A stretch of 64,000 bases of DNA from positions 186,001-250,000 of the forward strand of contig NZ_JAJHUO010000009.1 of assembly GCF_020859565.1 (NCBI RefSeq), given 5' to 3'. Source of the stretch: Saccharothrix luteola (lineage in GTDB: Bacteria; Actinomycetota; Actinomycetes; Mycobacteriales; Pseudonocardiaceae). Shown here one piece after another: positions 1 to 7,655 of the stretch. Position 1 is the stretch's first letter. The number at the start of each line of letters is the position of its first letter. The notes beneath the pieces are model-generated. The model saw nothing but the letters and a program-made list of their open reading frames with translations, did not search any database and was not told the origin of the DNA. Made by a program: the position numbers and the translations under genes.

Positions 1-2
1 AC

Positions 3-2204
3 GCGGTCGACGCCGGTGACGGCGTGGTCGACGTCGCGCAGGCCCCGGTGTGGGGCCTGGTGCGGGCGGCGCAGGCGGAGAACCCGGGCCGGTTCGTGCT
101 GGTGGACGTCGACGACCGGGCCGTGTCCGCGGGCGTGGTCGACCCCGCCGCGGCTGCCGGTGAACCGGAGGTCGCGGTGCGGGGCGGCCGGTTGAGCGTG
201 CCCAGGCTGGTCCGGCACACCGACGTCGGTGACCGGCCGCGGTGGCGCGAGGGCGGCACGGTGCTCGTCACGGGTGGTACCGGTGGTCTGGGTGGTCTGG
301 TGGCCCGTCACTTGGTGGTCGAGCACGGTGTGCGGCACCTGGTGTTGACGAGTCGGCGTGGTGTGGAGGCGCCGGGCGCGGCGGAGTTGGGTGAAGAGCT
401 GACGGCGCTCGGTGCGGAGGTGACGATCGCGGCGTGCGACGTCGGTGATCGTGACGCGGTGGCGGCGTTGTTGGCGGGCATCCCGGCCGAGCACCCGTTG
501 ACGGGTGTCGTGCACGCCGCCGGCGTCGCGGACAACGGCCTCATCGGCACCATCACGCCCGAGCGGATCGACCCCGTGCTGCGGGCCAAGGCGGACGCCG
601 CCTGGCACCTGCACGAGCTGACCGCGGAGGTGGACCTGGCCGCGTTCGTGCTGTTCTCCTCCGCGGGTGGGCACGTCCTCGCGTCGGGCCAGGCGCCCTA
701 CGCGGCGGCGAACGTGTTCCTCGACGCCCTCGCCGCGCACCGGGCGGCGTCCGGGCTGGCCGCGACGTCGATGGCGTTCGGCCTGTGGGCGGTCGACACC
801 GGCTTGAGCGCCTACCTGACCGAAGCCGACCTGCACCGCCTCCGTCGTCAGGGCCTGCCCGCGCTGACCGAGGCCGAGGCGTTCGCCTCGTTCGACGCGG
901 CGCTCGCGGCGGGCGTGCCGGCACTCGTGCCGCTGAAGGTGGACGTGCAGGCGCTGCGCTCCCGCACCGACGAGATCCCCGTGCTGCTGCGCGGTTTCGC
1001 ACCGGCACGCAGGCGTGGCGCGGCGGAGGCGGCCGAAGCGGGCGCGCTGCGGCAGCGGCTCGCCGGGCTGGACGAGGACGCGCAGGAAGTCGTGCTGCGC
1101 GACCTCGTGCTCGGGTACTGCGCGATGCTGCTCGGCCACACCGACCCGGCCGCCGTCGACCCCGAGCGCGACTTCCTGGAGTCCGGGTTCGACTCGCTCA
1201 CCGCGATGGAGCTGCGCAACCAGCTCAACGCGGCCACCGGGCTGAGCCTGCCGCCCATGGTGGTGTTCGACAACAAGAACCCGGCGGAGCTGGCACGGTG
1301 GGTGCGGTCCGAGCTGGCCGTCGGCGCGACGGCGACGCCGGTGGCCGCCGCGGCGGACGACTCGCTCAGCGCCCTGTTCCGCGCCGGGCTGGAGGAGGGC
1401 CGCGTCGGCGAGGCGTACGACCTGCTGCGCGCGGTGGTCGCGCTGCGGCCGAAGTTCACCTCGGCGGCCGACCCGGCGGACATCCCGTCGCCGGTCACCA
1501 TGCGCGAAGGGCCGGCCGGCGCGCCGCGCCTGATCTGCCTGAGCACGCCGATGGTCACCGGTGGCCTGCACCAGCACTCGCGGGTGGTCGGGCACCTCGG
1601 CACGCCGCGGCACGTCGTGGGCATCCCCACGCCGGGCTTCGTCGCGGGGGAGGGCCTGCCCGCCTCCGTGGACGCCGCCGTCGAGGTGCTCGCCGCGGCC
1701 GTGCTCAAGGCCGCGGAGGGCGAGCCGTTCGTGCTCTTCGGCTACTCGTCGGGCGGGTCGCTGGCCTACTCGGTGGCCGGGCACCTGGAGCGGACCGGGG
1801 CCGCACGACCGGCGGGCGTGGTCATGCTCGACTCGTTCAAGATCCTCGACGAGGGCTCCGGCGCGGCCATGCCGATCCGCGAGCTGACGCTGGGCCTGTA
1901 CGAGAAGGAGTCCCTGTTCGGCCGGTTCGACAACGCCCGGCTGTCCGCGATGGCCTGCTGGTTCGACCTCGTGCCGAACCTGCGGATGGACCCGGTCGAG
2001 GCGCCCGTGCTGTTCATCCGGTGCACCGAGAGCTTCCTCGACCTGCCCGAGGACCAGCAGGACTGGCTCGCCGAGCCGCTGGAGCCCACGCACGCCGTGC
2101 GGTCCGTGGCGGCCAACCACTTCACCGTCATCGAGGAGCGCTCCGCCGACACCGCGAAGCTCGTCGACGGCTGGCTCGACTCGATGGAGAGGGACGACCG
2201 ATGA
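3..2204 (+). CDS. Terminal PKS module, C-terminal part: KR-ACP-TE (5' end outside window)
   Basis: Cut by the left edge; reading begins at base 3 inside the structural half of a ketoreductase. The catalytic KR follows, with Rossmann motif GGTGGLGG and SSAGG...APYAAAN, catalytic Tyr near visible residue 233. The ACP has Ser near residue 398 (GFDSLTAMEL). A type I thioesterase ends the protein, with nucleophile Ser near 582 in GYSSGG and active-site His near 706 (NHFTVIEE). The TE marks this as the last module, which would release and cyclise the chain, presumably to a macrolactam on the starter amine. The KR lacks the LDD motif of B-type KRs (GVADNGL) and the tryptophan of A-type KRs, so its stereochemistry is not predictable by eye. 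The stop overlaps the start of the VinJ-like gene (ATGA), so the two are translationally coupled. Domain calls are firm; the number of modules upstream cannot be seen. Confidence 0.95.
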   Translation, partial: AVDAGDGVVDVAQAPVWGLVRAAQAENPGRFVLVDVDDRAVSAGVVDPAAAAGEPEVAVRGGRLSVPRLVRHTDVGDRPRWREGGTVLVTGGTGGLGGLVARHLVVEHGVRHLVLTSRRGVEAPGAAELGEELTALGAEVTIAACDVGDRDAVAALLAGIPAEHPLTGVVHAAGVADNGLIGTITPERIDPVLRAKADAAWHLHELTAEVDLAAFVLFSSAGGHVLASGQAPYAAANVFLDALAAHRAASGLAATSMAFGLWAVDTGLSAYLTEADLHRLRRQGLPALTEAEAFASFDAALAAGVPALVPLKVDVQALRSRTDEIPVLLRGFAPARRRGAAEAAEAGALRQRLAGLDEDAQEVVLRDLVLGYCAMLLGHTDPAAVDPERDFLESGFDSLTAMELRNQLNAATGLSLPPMVVFDNKNPAELARWVRSELAVGATATPVAAAADDSLSALFRAGLEEGRVGEAYDLLRAVVALRPKFTSAADPADIPSPVTMREGPAGAPRLICLSTPMVTGGLHQHSRVVGHLGTPRHVVGIPTPGFVAGEGLPASVDAAVEVLAAAVLKAAEGEPFVLFGYSSGGSLAYSVAGHLERTGAARPAGVVMLDSFKILDEGSGAAMPIRELTLGLYEKESLFGRFDNARLSAMACWFDLVPNLRMDPVEAPVLFIRCTESFLDLPEDQQDWLAEPLEPTHAVRSVAANHFTVIEERSADTAKLVDGWLDSMERDDR

Positions 2205-3106
2205 AGATCAAGCCGACGTCGAGGGGCCTGGCGCCCTTCGGCGAGCACCACACCTGGTACCGGGTGACCGGCGACCTGCGCGCCGGCCGCCCGCCGCTGG
2301 TGGTCGTCCACGGGGGGCCGGGCAGCACGCACGACTACCTCCAGAACATGGCCGCCCTCGCCGAGCACGGCCACCCGGTCGTGCACTACGACCAGCTCGG
2401 CAACGGCGGCTCCACGCACCTGCCCGACCGGGGGCCGGGCTTCTGGACCGTGGAGCTGTTCCTGGCCGAGCTGGACAACCTCCTCGCGCACCTGGGCATC
2501 GCCGACGGGTACGTGCTGTACGGGCACTCCTGGGGCGGGATGCTCGCCACCAAGCACGCCGCCGCGCGGCCCGCCGGGCTGCGCGGCCTGGTGGTGGCCA
2601 ACTCGCCCGCGTCCTACCCGTTGTGGTTGCGGGAGATGGAGGTGCTGCGCGCCCGGTTGCCGTTGGGCGTCAACGACACCTTGCTGCGGCACGAGGCCGC
2701 GGGCACCACCGACAGCGAGGAGTACGCCAAGGCGATCATGCCGTTCTACACCGAGCACGTGTGCCGGCTCGACCCGTGGCCGCGCGACTACCTGGCCTCG
2801 TTCTACGAGATCGTCAACGACCCGACCGTCTACCACGCGATGAACGGGCCGAGCGAGTTCCACGTCGTCGGCACCCTCAAGGACTGGTCGGTGATCGACT
2901 GCTGCCCGTTGGTGGAGGTGCCGACGCTGCTCATCTCGGGCAGGCACGACGAGGCGACGCCGGTGACCGTGCAGCCCTACGCCGACCTCGTGCCCGACGT
3001 GCGGTGGGAACTGTTCGAGGAGTCCAGCCACCTGCCCAACCTGGAGGAGCCGGAGCGCTTCACCCGGGTCATGCGGGACTACCTGGACGGCCTGTCGGCC
3101 CGGTAG
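2201..3106 (+). CDS. vinJ: Alpha/beta-hydrolase aminopeptidase, proline iminopeptidase family (VinJ-like)
   Basis: 301 aa. The family signature HGGPGS near the N-terminus (oxyanion loop), nucleophile GHSWGG, an acid in GRHDEATP and His in SSHLPN give the full triad of a proline iminopeptidase-type hydrolase. In vicenistatin-type pathways VinJ removes the protecting N-terminal alanine from the finished polyketide so that the freed beta-amine can attack the thioester and close the macrolactam. The position directly after the TE-bearing PKS, with an ATGA overlap, supports that role over general peptide turnover. The substrate is inferred from context, not from residues. The stop codon TAG is itself part of a TAGGGG repeat of the next promoter. 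Confidence 0.85.
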   Translation: MKIKPTSRGLAPFGEHHTWYRVTGDLRAGRPPLVVVHGGPGSTHDYLQNMAALAEHGHPVVHYDQLGNGGSTHLPDRGPGFWTVELFLAELDNLLAHLGIADGYVLYGHSWGGMLATKHAAARPAGLRGLVVANSPASYPLWLREMEVLRARLPLGVNDTLLRHEAAGTTDSEEYAKAIMPFYTEHVCRLDPWPRDYLASFYEIVNDPTVYHAMNGPSEFHVVGTLKDWSVIDCCPLVEVPTLLISGRHDEATPVTVQPYADLVPDVRWELFEESSHLPNLEEPERFTRVMRDYLDGLSAR

Positions 3107-3149
3107 GGGGAGCTAGGGGTGTGCCGGGCCCGGACCCGCGCCACACACT
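3104..3149 (+). promoter_or_regulatory. TAGGGG direct-repeat promoter of the vinK-like gene
   Basis: TAGGGG occurs at 3104-3109 and again at 3114-3119, exactly 10 bp apart, so both lie on the same helix face. After a 24-nt spacer a -10-like CACACT lies at 3144-3149, and the ATG of the downstream gene is at 3194. The same layout recurs upstream of several other genes in the window. I infer an activator site near position -35. Confidence 0.6.
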
Positions 3150-3193
3150 CGCAGGGAAACCGCGGCGCGTCACACGTGAATGGACAAAGGTAC

Positions 3194-4132
3194 ATGGACA
3201 CCGCCATCACCTTCCCCGGAATGGGGCCCAACCGATTCCACGACCTCGCCAAGTTCCTGCTCGTCGACCCGTCGACCCGGGCCATGCTCGCGACCGCGGA
3301 CGACGTGCTCGGCTATTCCCTGTTCGACCGCTGCCTGGCCGATGACGACGACTACTCGGAATACGCTCAGGTCGCGTTCCTGATCGCCTGCCTGGGCATG
3401 GCCAAGTGGGCGGAGGAGGAGTTCGGCGCACGCCCCGAGGTGTGCGTCGGGCTGAGCTTCGGGGGCAAGACCGCCGCGGTCTACTCGGGCGCGCTGGACT
3501 TCGCCGACGCGGTCGGCCTGACGGTGGCGATGGCCAGGGCCGAGCAGGAGTACTTCGCCCACGAGCACCGCGACGTGGTCACCCACTCGTTCACCCGGGT
3601 GCCCGCCGACGCGCTGGCCGAGATCCTCGGCGAGATGGACCGGCGGGGCGAGTGGCACGAGATCTCCTGCTACGTCGACGAGGACTTCCACATGGTGTCC
3701 CTGCGCGACACCGCGTTGGAGGAGTTCCAGCGCAGGCTCCGGGCGGTGGGCGGCATGTCGTTCTACACGATGCGCCCGCCGCTGCACTGCGCCGCGTTCG
3801 CGCCGCTGCGCGACCGGGTCGAGCGCGACGTGCTGGCCGGGATCGACTTCGCCGACCCGCGCGTGCCGGTGGTGGCCGACCAGGACGGTCGGGTGCTCAC
3901 CACGGCGGACGGGGTGCGGACGATGCTGCTGGACGGGATCGTGCGCCCGGTGCGCTGGCCCGCCGTGATCGCGGCGCTGCAAGGGCTCGGGGTGCGCACG
4001 CTGCACGTCGCCGGGCCGGACGCGGTCTTCGGCCGGGTCCGCGCGGCGCGTTCCGCGTTCGAGGTCGTGCCGGCCAACCTGGACCGCGTGCTGCGGCCAC
4101 GCACCCGCGGCATGGCCGCCGCGAGCGCGTAG
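3194..4132 (+). CDS. vinK: Stand-alone acyltransferase loading the dipeptidyl starter onto the PKS (VinK-like)
   Basis: 312 aa, AT (FabD) fold. It has an N-terminal FPGMGPN in place of the usual GQG, nucleophile Ser88 in GLSFGG instead of GHSxG, and His198 in LHCAAFAP at the position of the malonyl-type HAFH. These departures fit an AT that does not use malonyl-CoA. In vicenistatin biosynthesis VinK moves alanyl-3-aminoacyl from the free ACP VinL to the loading ACP of the PKS. Here the loading domain of the first PKS is a bare ACP without AT, which needs exactly this activity. ATG at 3194 is chosen because AAAGG precedes it and the upstream in-frame GTG lies inside the promoter. The gene is convergent with the ACP gene, with 22 bp between them. 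Confidence 0.85.
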   Translation: MDTAITFPGMGPNRFHDLAKFLLVDPSTRAMLATADDVLGYSLFDRCLADDDDYSEYAQVAFLIACLGMAKWAEEEFGARPEVCVGLSFGGKTAAVYSGALDFADAVGLTVAMARAEQEYFAHEHRDVVTHSFTRVPADALAEILGEMDRRGEWHEISCYVDEDFHMVSLRDTALEEFQRRLRAVGGMSFYTMRPPLHCAAFAPLRDRVERDVLAGIDFADPRVPVVADQDGRVLTTADGVRTMLLDGIVRPVRWPAVIAALQGLGVRTLHVAGPDAVFGRVRAARSAFEVVPANLDRVLRPRTRGMAAASA

Positions 4133-4154
4133 CCGTCGCTGCCCGGTCCGCCGG

Positions 4155-4400
4155 TCAGGCGGGTTCCATCATGGACGACAGCGCCGCCCACAGCGTGCCC
4201 GGCGTGGCGAACGTGCTCATGTTCAGCGACTCGTCCAGAAACCGCACGCCGTACTCCTGCTCCACGGCGGACAGCAGGTCCACCGTGGCCATCGAGTCCA
4301 GGCCCAGGTCGCGCAGCACCGCGTCCGCCGCCAGCTCCTCGTCCGGCGGGAGGAAGGGCAGTTGCGCCCGCAGCAGCTCCTCGAACCGTTCGTCCCACAT
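4155..4400 (-). CDS. vinL: Free-standing acyl carrier protein for the beta-amino acid starter (VinL-like)
   Basis: 81 aa, a complete carrier protein with phosphopantetheine attachment Ser36 in DLGLDSMATVDLL. ATG at 4400 is preceded by a strong ribosome site (GGAGGGG). In the vicenistatin-type scheme this ACP receives 3-methylaspartate from the VinN-like ligase, holds it during decarboxylation and alanylation, then passes the dipeptide through VinK to the PKS. It is the only cassette gene on the minus strand and sits between vinK- and vinM-like genes, divergent from the latter across 95 bp. It carries its own set of reversed TAGGGG repeats upstream. Confidence 0.88.
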   Translation of the reverse strand: MWDERFEELLRAQLPFLPPDEELAADAVLRDLGLDSMATVDLLSAVEQEYGVRFLDESLNMSTFATPGTLWAALSSMMEPA

Positions 4401-4434
4401 AACCCCTCCGACTGTCGTTGGTCCGCTGGACCGA

Positions 4435-4480
4435 AACGACACCCGATCCGCGGTGCCCTCACAACCCCTGGCGCCCCCTA
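4435..4480 (-). promoter_or_regulatory. Reverse-oriented TAGGGG-type repeats upstream of vinL-like ACP
   Basis: On the minus strand TAGGGG (4480-4475), CAGGGG (4470-4465) and GAGGGC (4460-4455) follow one another with a 10-bp period. A possible -10 GTCGTT lies at 4440-4435, 24 nt after the second repeat. The ACP start codon is at 4400. The -10 match is weak. The repeats also end 15 bp before the divergent vinM-like start, so they could affect both genes. Confidence 0.5.
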
Positions 4481-4495
4481 GTCCCCGGAGCCACG

Positions 4496-6061
4496 ATGAC
4501 CGACACGACACCCGCGCTGCACGCCCGTTTCCTGCGCGGGCTCGCGGTTTCGCCGCACCGTGACGCGGTGCGCGTGGGCGCGGACGCGATCACCTACGAG
4601 GCCGCGCACGACCTCGCGTCGCGGTGGGCGGGCGCGCTGCTGGCCGGTGTGGACGAACGGCCGCGCGCGATCGGCGTGCTGGCGGGCAAGAGCGTCGAGG
4701 CGTACGTCGGCGTGCTCGCCGCGCTCTACACCGGCGCCGCGGTCGTGCCGCTGCACCTGGCGTTCCCGCCGGCGCGCACCGCGCGGATGATCGAGCTGGC
4801 CGGGGTGTCGGCGCTCATCGTGGACGAGGAGGGCGCGGGCGTGCTCGCCCGGATGCCGGAGGTCGACCTGCCGGTGCTCGCCCCGGCGGGCGGCGACGTC
4901 CCCGCCGGCCGGGCCGTGCCGGTCCACGCCGCCACCGCGCTCGGCGAGCCGCGGTCGGTCGACGCGCGGGACACCGCCTACCTGCTGTTCACCTCGGGGT
5001 CGACCGGCACGCCGAAGGGCGTGTCGATCACCCACGGCAACACCCGGCACTACTTCGACCTCGTCACCCGTCGGTACGAGGCAGGCGCGGACGACGTGTT
5101 CTCGCAGACGTTCGACCTCAACTTCGACTGCGCGATGTTCGACCTGTTCTGCGCGTGGGACGCGGGCGCGACGGTGCAGGCCGTGCCCGCCGCCGCCTAC
5201 CGCAGGCTGCCGGAGTTCCTGGCCGAGCGCGGCGTCACGGTGTGGTTCTCCACGCCCAGCGCGATCCCGTTGGTGCGCCGCACCGGCGGCCTCGCGCCCG
5301 GCGTGCTGCCGGGGCTGCGGCTGAGCCTGTTCGCGGGCGAGGCGCTCAAGGCCGCCGACGCCGCCGACTGGCAGGCCGCGGCGCCCAACTCGGCGCTGGA
5401 GAACATCTACGGCCCCACCGAGCTGACCGTCACCGTGACCGGGCACCGCTGGCGGCCCGACACGTCACCTTCCCTGTGCGTCAACGGGCTCGTGCCCATC
5501 GGTGCCGTCCACGAGGGACACGACCACGTGCTGCTCGGCGCGGACGGCGAGCCTGTCGCCGACGAGGGCGAGCTGTGCGTCACCGGGCCGCAGCTCACCG
5601 CGGGCTACCTCGACCCCGCCGACGAGCGGGGCCGGTTCGTCCGCCGCGACGGCCGAACCTGGTACCACACCGGGGATCGCGTGCGCAGGCTCGACAACGG
5701 CGAGCTGATCTACCTCGGCCGGCTCGACAGCCAGGTCCAGGTGCAGGGCTGGCGGGTCGAGCCCGCCGAGGTCGAGCACGCGCTGCGGTCGTGCCCCGGC
5801 GTGCAGGACGCGGTGGTCGTCGCGGTCACCGCGGACGAGACGACCGAACTCGTCGTCTACTACACCGGGGAGCCGACGCCACCCGCCGCGCTGGCCGCCG
5901 CGCTGCGCTCGACGTTGCCTTCCGGAATGGTGCCGAAGCGGTACCGGCACGTCGATGAATTCCCGCTCAACTCCAACCGCAAGGTGGACCGTTCACGGCT
6001 CGCAGCCGATGCCGCGGCCGTGTACTCGCCTAGGGGTGAGAAAAGCTCTCTAGGGGTGTGA
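4496..6061 (+). CDS. vinM: Stand-alone adenylation enzyme, probably the alanyl ligase (VinM-like)
   Basis: 521 aa ANL-family adenylating enzyme without a carrier domain. Motifs in order: FTSGSTGTPKG near 165-175, TFDLNFDCAMFD with Asp211 at the place where alpha-amino-acid A domains bind the substrate amine, NIYGPTELT, YHTGD, and the C-terminal lysine motif NSNRKVD. A standard alpha-amino-acid pocket favours alanine activation onto aminoacyl-VinL (the VinM role), leaving the second adenylation gene as VinN; this split is inference. ATG at 4496 has GGAG six bases upstream. The last codons are made of the TAGGGG repeats that precede the next gene, so the C-terminal tail PRGEKSSLGV is dictated by a regulatory site. 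Confidence 0.8.
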   Translation: MTDTTPALHARFLRGLAVSPHRDAVRVGADAITYEAAHDLASRWAGALLAGVDERPRAIGVLAGKSVEAYVGVLAALYTGAAVVPLHLAFPPARTARMIELAGVSALIVDEEGAGVLARMPEVDLPVLAPAGGDVPAGRAVPVHAATALGEPRSVDARDTAYLLFTSGSTGTPKGVSITHGNTRHYFDLVTRRYEAGADDVFSQTFDLNFDCAMFDLFCAWDAGATVQAVPAAAYRRLPEFLAERGVTVWFSTPSAIPLVRRTGGLAPGVLPGLRLSLFAGEALKAADAADWQAAAPNSALENIYGPTELTVTVTGHRWRPDTSPSLCVNGLVPIGAVHEGHDHVLLGADGEPVADEGELCVTGPQLTAGYLDPADERGRFVRRDGRTWYHTGDRVRRLDNGELIYLGRLDSQVQVQGWRVEPAEVEHALRSCPGVQDAVVVAVTADETTELVVYYTGEPTPPAALAAALRSTLPSGMVPKRYRHVDEFPLNSNRKVDRSRLAADAAAVYSPRGEKSSLGV

Positions 6062-6085
6062 CCGGTGCCGGCCGCCGGTTACGTT
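6031..6085 (+). promoter_or_regulatory. TAGGGG repeat promoter of the vinN-O-H-I operon
   Basis: TAGGGGT at 6031 and 6051 (20 bp apart, two helical turns) lie inside the 3' end of the preceding gene. A -10-like TACGTT is at 6080-6085, 23 nt after the second repeat. The spacing and hexamer match those in front of the vinC-like gene and mftA. Confidence 0.65.
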
Positions 6086-6122
6086 CGACACCATCGAATT
6101 CTTCTCAGGCCCCGCTTTCCGA

Positions 6123-7655
6123 ATGGGAGACGCGGATTTGGACGCCCGAATCACCCCGATCGAACGCGCCGCGTCGATCCACGGCCTGCTCGACGAAGCC
6201 GCGGCCGAGACGCCCGACGCGTCCGCCGTCCGCGACCCGGTCGGCACGCTGACCTACCGCCGGCTGCACGCGCTGAGCCACGCCTTCGCCCGGTGGTTGC
6301 ACGACCAGGGGCTGCGCCGCGGCGACCGCCTCGTCGTGCAGCTGCCGACCCGCCGGGAACAGGTCGCGATGTTCTTCGGCGCGTCCCGCAACGGCGTGAT
6401 CTTCGTGCCGCTCAACCCCGCGATGAAGCAGTACCACCTGCGTTCCGTGCTCGCCGACGCCGAGCCCGTCGCGGTGATCGGTGCGGGCGAGCAGACCGCG
6501 CAGCTGCGGGCGATCACGGACCTGCCGGTGCACGACCTGGCCGACGTGTGGCCCGAGGTCGAAGCGGCGGCCGACCAGGACGTCCGGGTGGACGTCGAGG
6601 TCGCGCCCGACGACATCGCCGTGCTCATCTACACCTCCGGCAGCACGGCCGCGCCCAAGGCCGTGATCGGACCGCACGCGCAGGTGGTGTTCGCGTCCCG
6701 GGCGCTGCAGCAGGTGCTCGGCTACCGCGCCGACGACGTGGTGTTCTGCCGCTTCCCGCTCTCCTGGGACTACGGCCTCTACAAGGTCCTGCTGACGTGC
6801 CTGGGCCGCAGCGAGATCGTGCTGGCGGGCGAGGAGTCGGACCTGTTGCTGCTGCGGCGGATGCGCGAGGTGGGCGCGACCGTCGTGCCCATCGTGCCGT
6901 CGCTCGCCACGATGATCACCACGTTGGCGCAGCGCGACGTCGAGCCGCCTCCGCCGGTCCGGCTGATCACCAACACCGGCGCCGCGCTGTCCGCGCCGAC
7001 GATCGGCGCACTGCGGTCGGCGTTCCCCGGTGTCCGGGTGGTGCGCCAGTTCGGGCAGACCGAGTGCAAGCGCGTGTCGATCATGCCGCCGGAGGAGGAC
7101 CGGGAGCGGCCCCAGTCGGTCGGCCTGCCCCTGCCCGGCACCACCGTGTCGATCCTCGGCCCCGACGGCGAACCCGTGCCGCAGGGCGAGGTCGGCGAGA
7201 TCGTGGTGTCCGGCCCGCACGTCATGCCCGGCTACTGGCGCATGCCCGAGCTGACCGACAAGACGTTCCGACCGGTCGGCGACACCGGGCAGCGGCGGCT
7301 GCACACCGGCGACTACGGCCGCGTCGACGAGGACGGCTACCTGTACTTCGAGGGCCGCCGCGACGACATGTTCAAGCGCAAGGGCATCCGCATGAGCACG
7401 GTCGAGATCGAGGCCGCCGCCATGGACGTGCCGGGCGTGCGGACGGCCGCCGCGGTGCCGCCGGCGGGCGACCGCGACCTCGCGCTGTTCGTCGAGGGCG
7501 ACGTCGACCCGCACGTGGTGCTGAAGGAACTGGCCCAGCGCCTGGAACCGGCGAAGGTGCCGGCGATCTGCCGGGTCGTGGACGACCTGCCGCTGACCAT
7601 GCACGGCAAGAACGCGCGCGCCGCGCTCGCCGACCTCCTCGACCGGAGCAGATGA
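6123..7655 (+). CDS. vinN: Stand-alone adenylation enzyme, probably 3-methylaspartate-ACP ligase (VinN-like)
   Basis: 510 aa ANL enzyme from ATG 6123. TTG at 6138 has a far better ribosome site (GGGAGA, 7 nt away) and may be the true start, giving 505 aa. Motifs: YTSGSTAAPKA near 170-180, FPLSWDYGLY with Asp216, FGQTECKR with Arg317, and the C-terminal lysine in HGKNARAAL. From memory, VinN uses an Asp for the amine and a Ser/Arg pair for the carboxylate of 3-methylaspartate. With a constant offset Asp216 and Arg317 fall at those positions, and Thr285 sits where Ser is expected. This supports 3-methylaspartate as substrate but needs an alignment. It heads a tight operon with the decarboxylase and the mutase that makes its substrate. 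Confidence 0.8.
   Translation: MGDADLDARITPIERAASIHGLLDEAAAETPDASAVRDPVGTLTYRRLHALSHAFARWLHDQGLRRGDRLVVQLPTRREQVAMFFGASRNGVIFVPLNPAMKQYHLRSVLADAEPVAVIGAGEQTAQLRAITDLPVHDLADVWPEVEAAADQDVRVDVEVAPDDIAVLIYTSGSTAAPKAVIGPHAQVVFASRALQQVLGYRADDVVFCRFPLSWDYGLYKVLLTCLGRSEIVLAGEESDLLLLRRMREVGATVVPIVPSLATMITTLAQRDVEPPPPVRLITNTGAALSAPTIGALRSAFPGVRVVRQFGQTECKRVSIMPPEEDRERPQSVGLPLPGTTVSILGPDGEPVPQGEVGEIVVSGPHVMPGYWRMPELTDKTFRPVGDTGQRRLHTGDYGRVDEDGYLYFEGRRDDMFKRKGIRMSTVEIEAAAMDVPGVRTAAAVPPAGDRDLALFVEGDVDPHVVLKELAQRLEPAKVPAICRVVDDLPLTMHGKNARAALADLLDRSR

Noticed and set aside
785..3106. A long plus-strand frame running through the TE region into the VinJ-like gene
   Set aside because: Its first half is an Arg/Gly/Ala-rich out-of-frame translation of the KR-ACP-TE region. 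Only the part from ATG 2201 is real.
2201..3106. Housekeeping proline iminopeptidase
   Set aside because: The start overlaps the terminal PKS gene and the gene lies with a full beta-amino-acid starter cassette, where such an enzyme has a specific deprotection role.
3194..4132. Trans-AT PKS malonyltransferase
   Set aside because: All visible extension modules have their own intact malonyl-type ATs. The altered active-site motifs and the AT-less loading ACP fit starter transfer instead.
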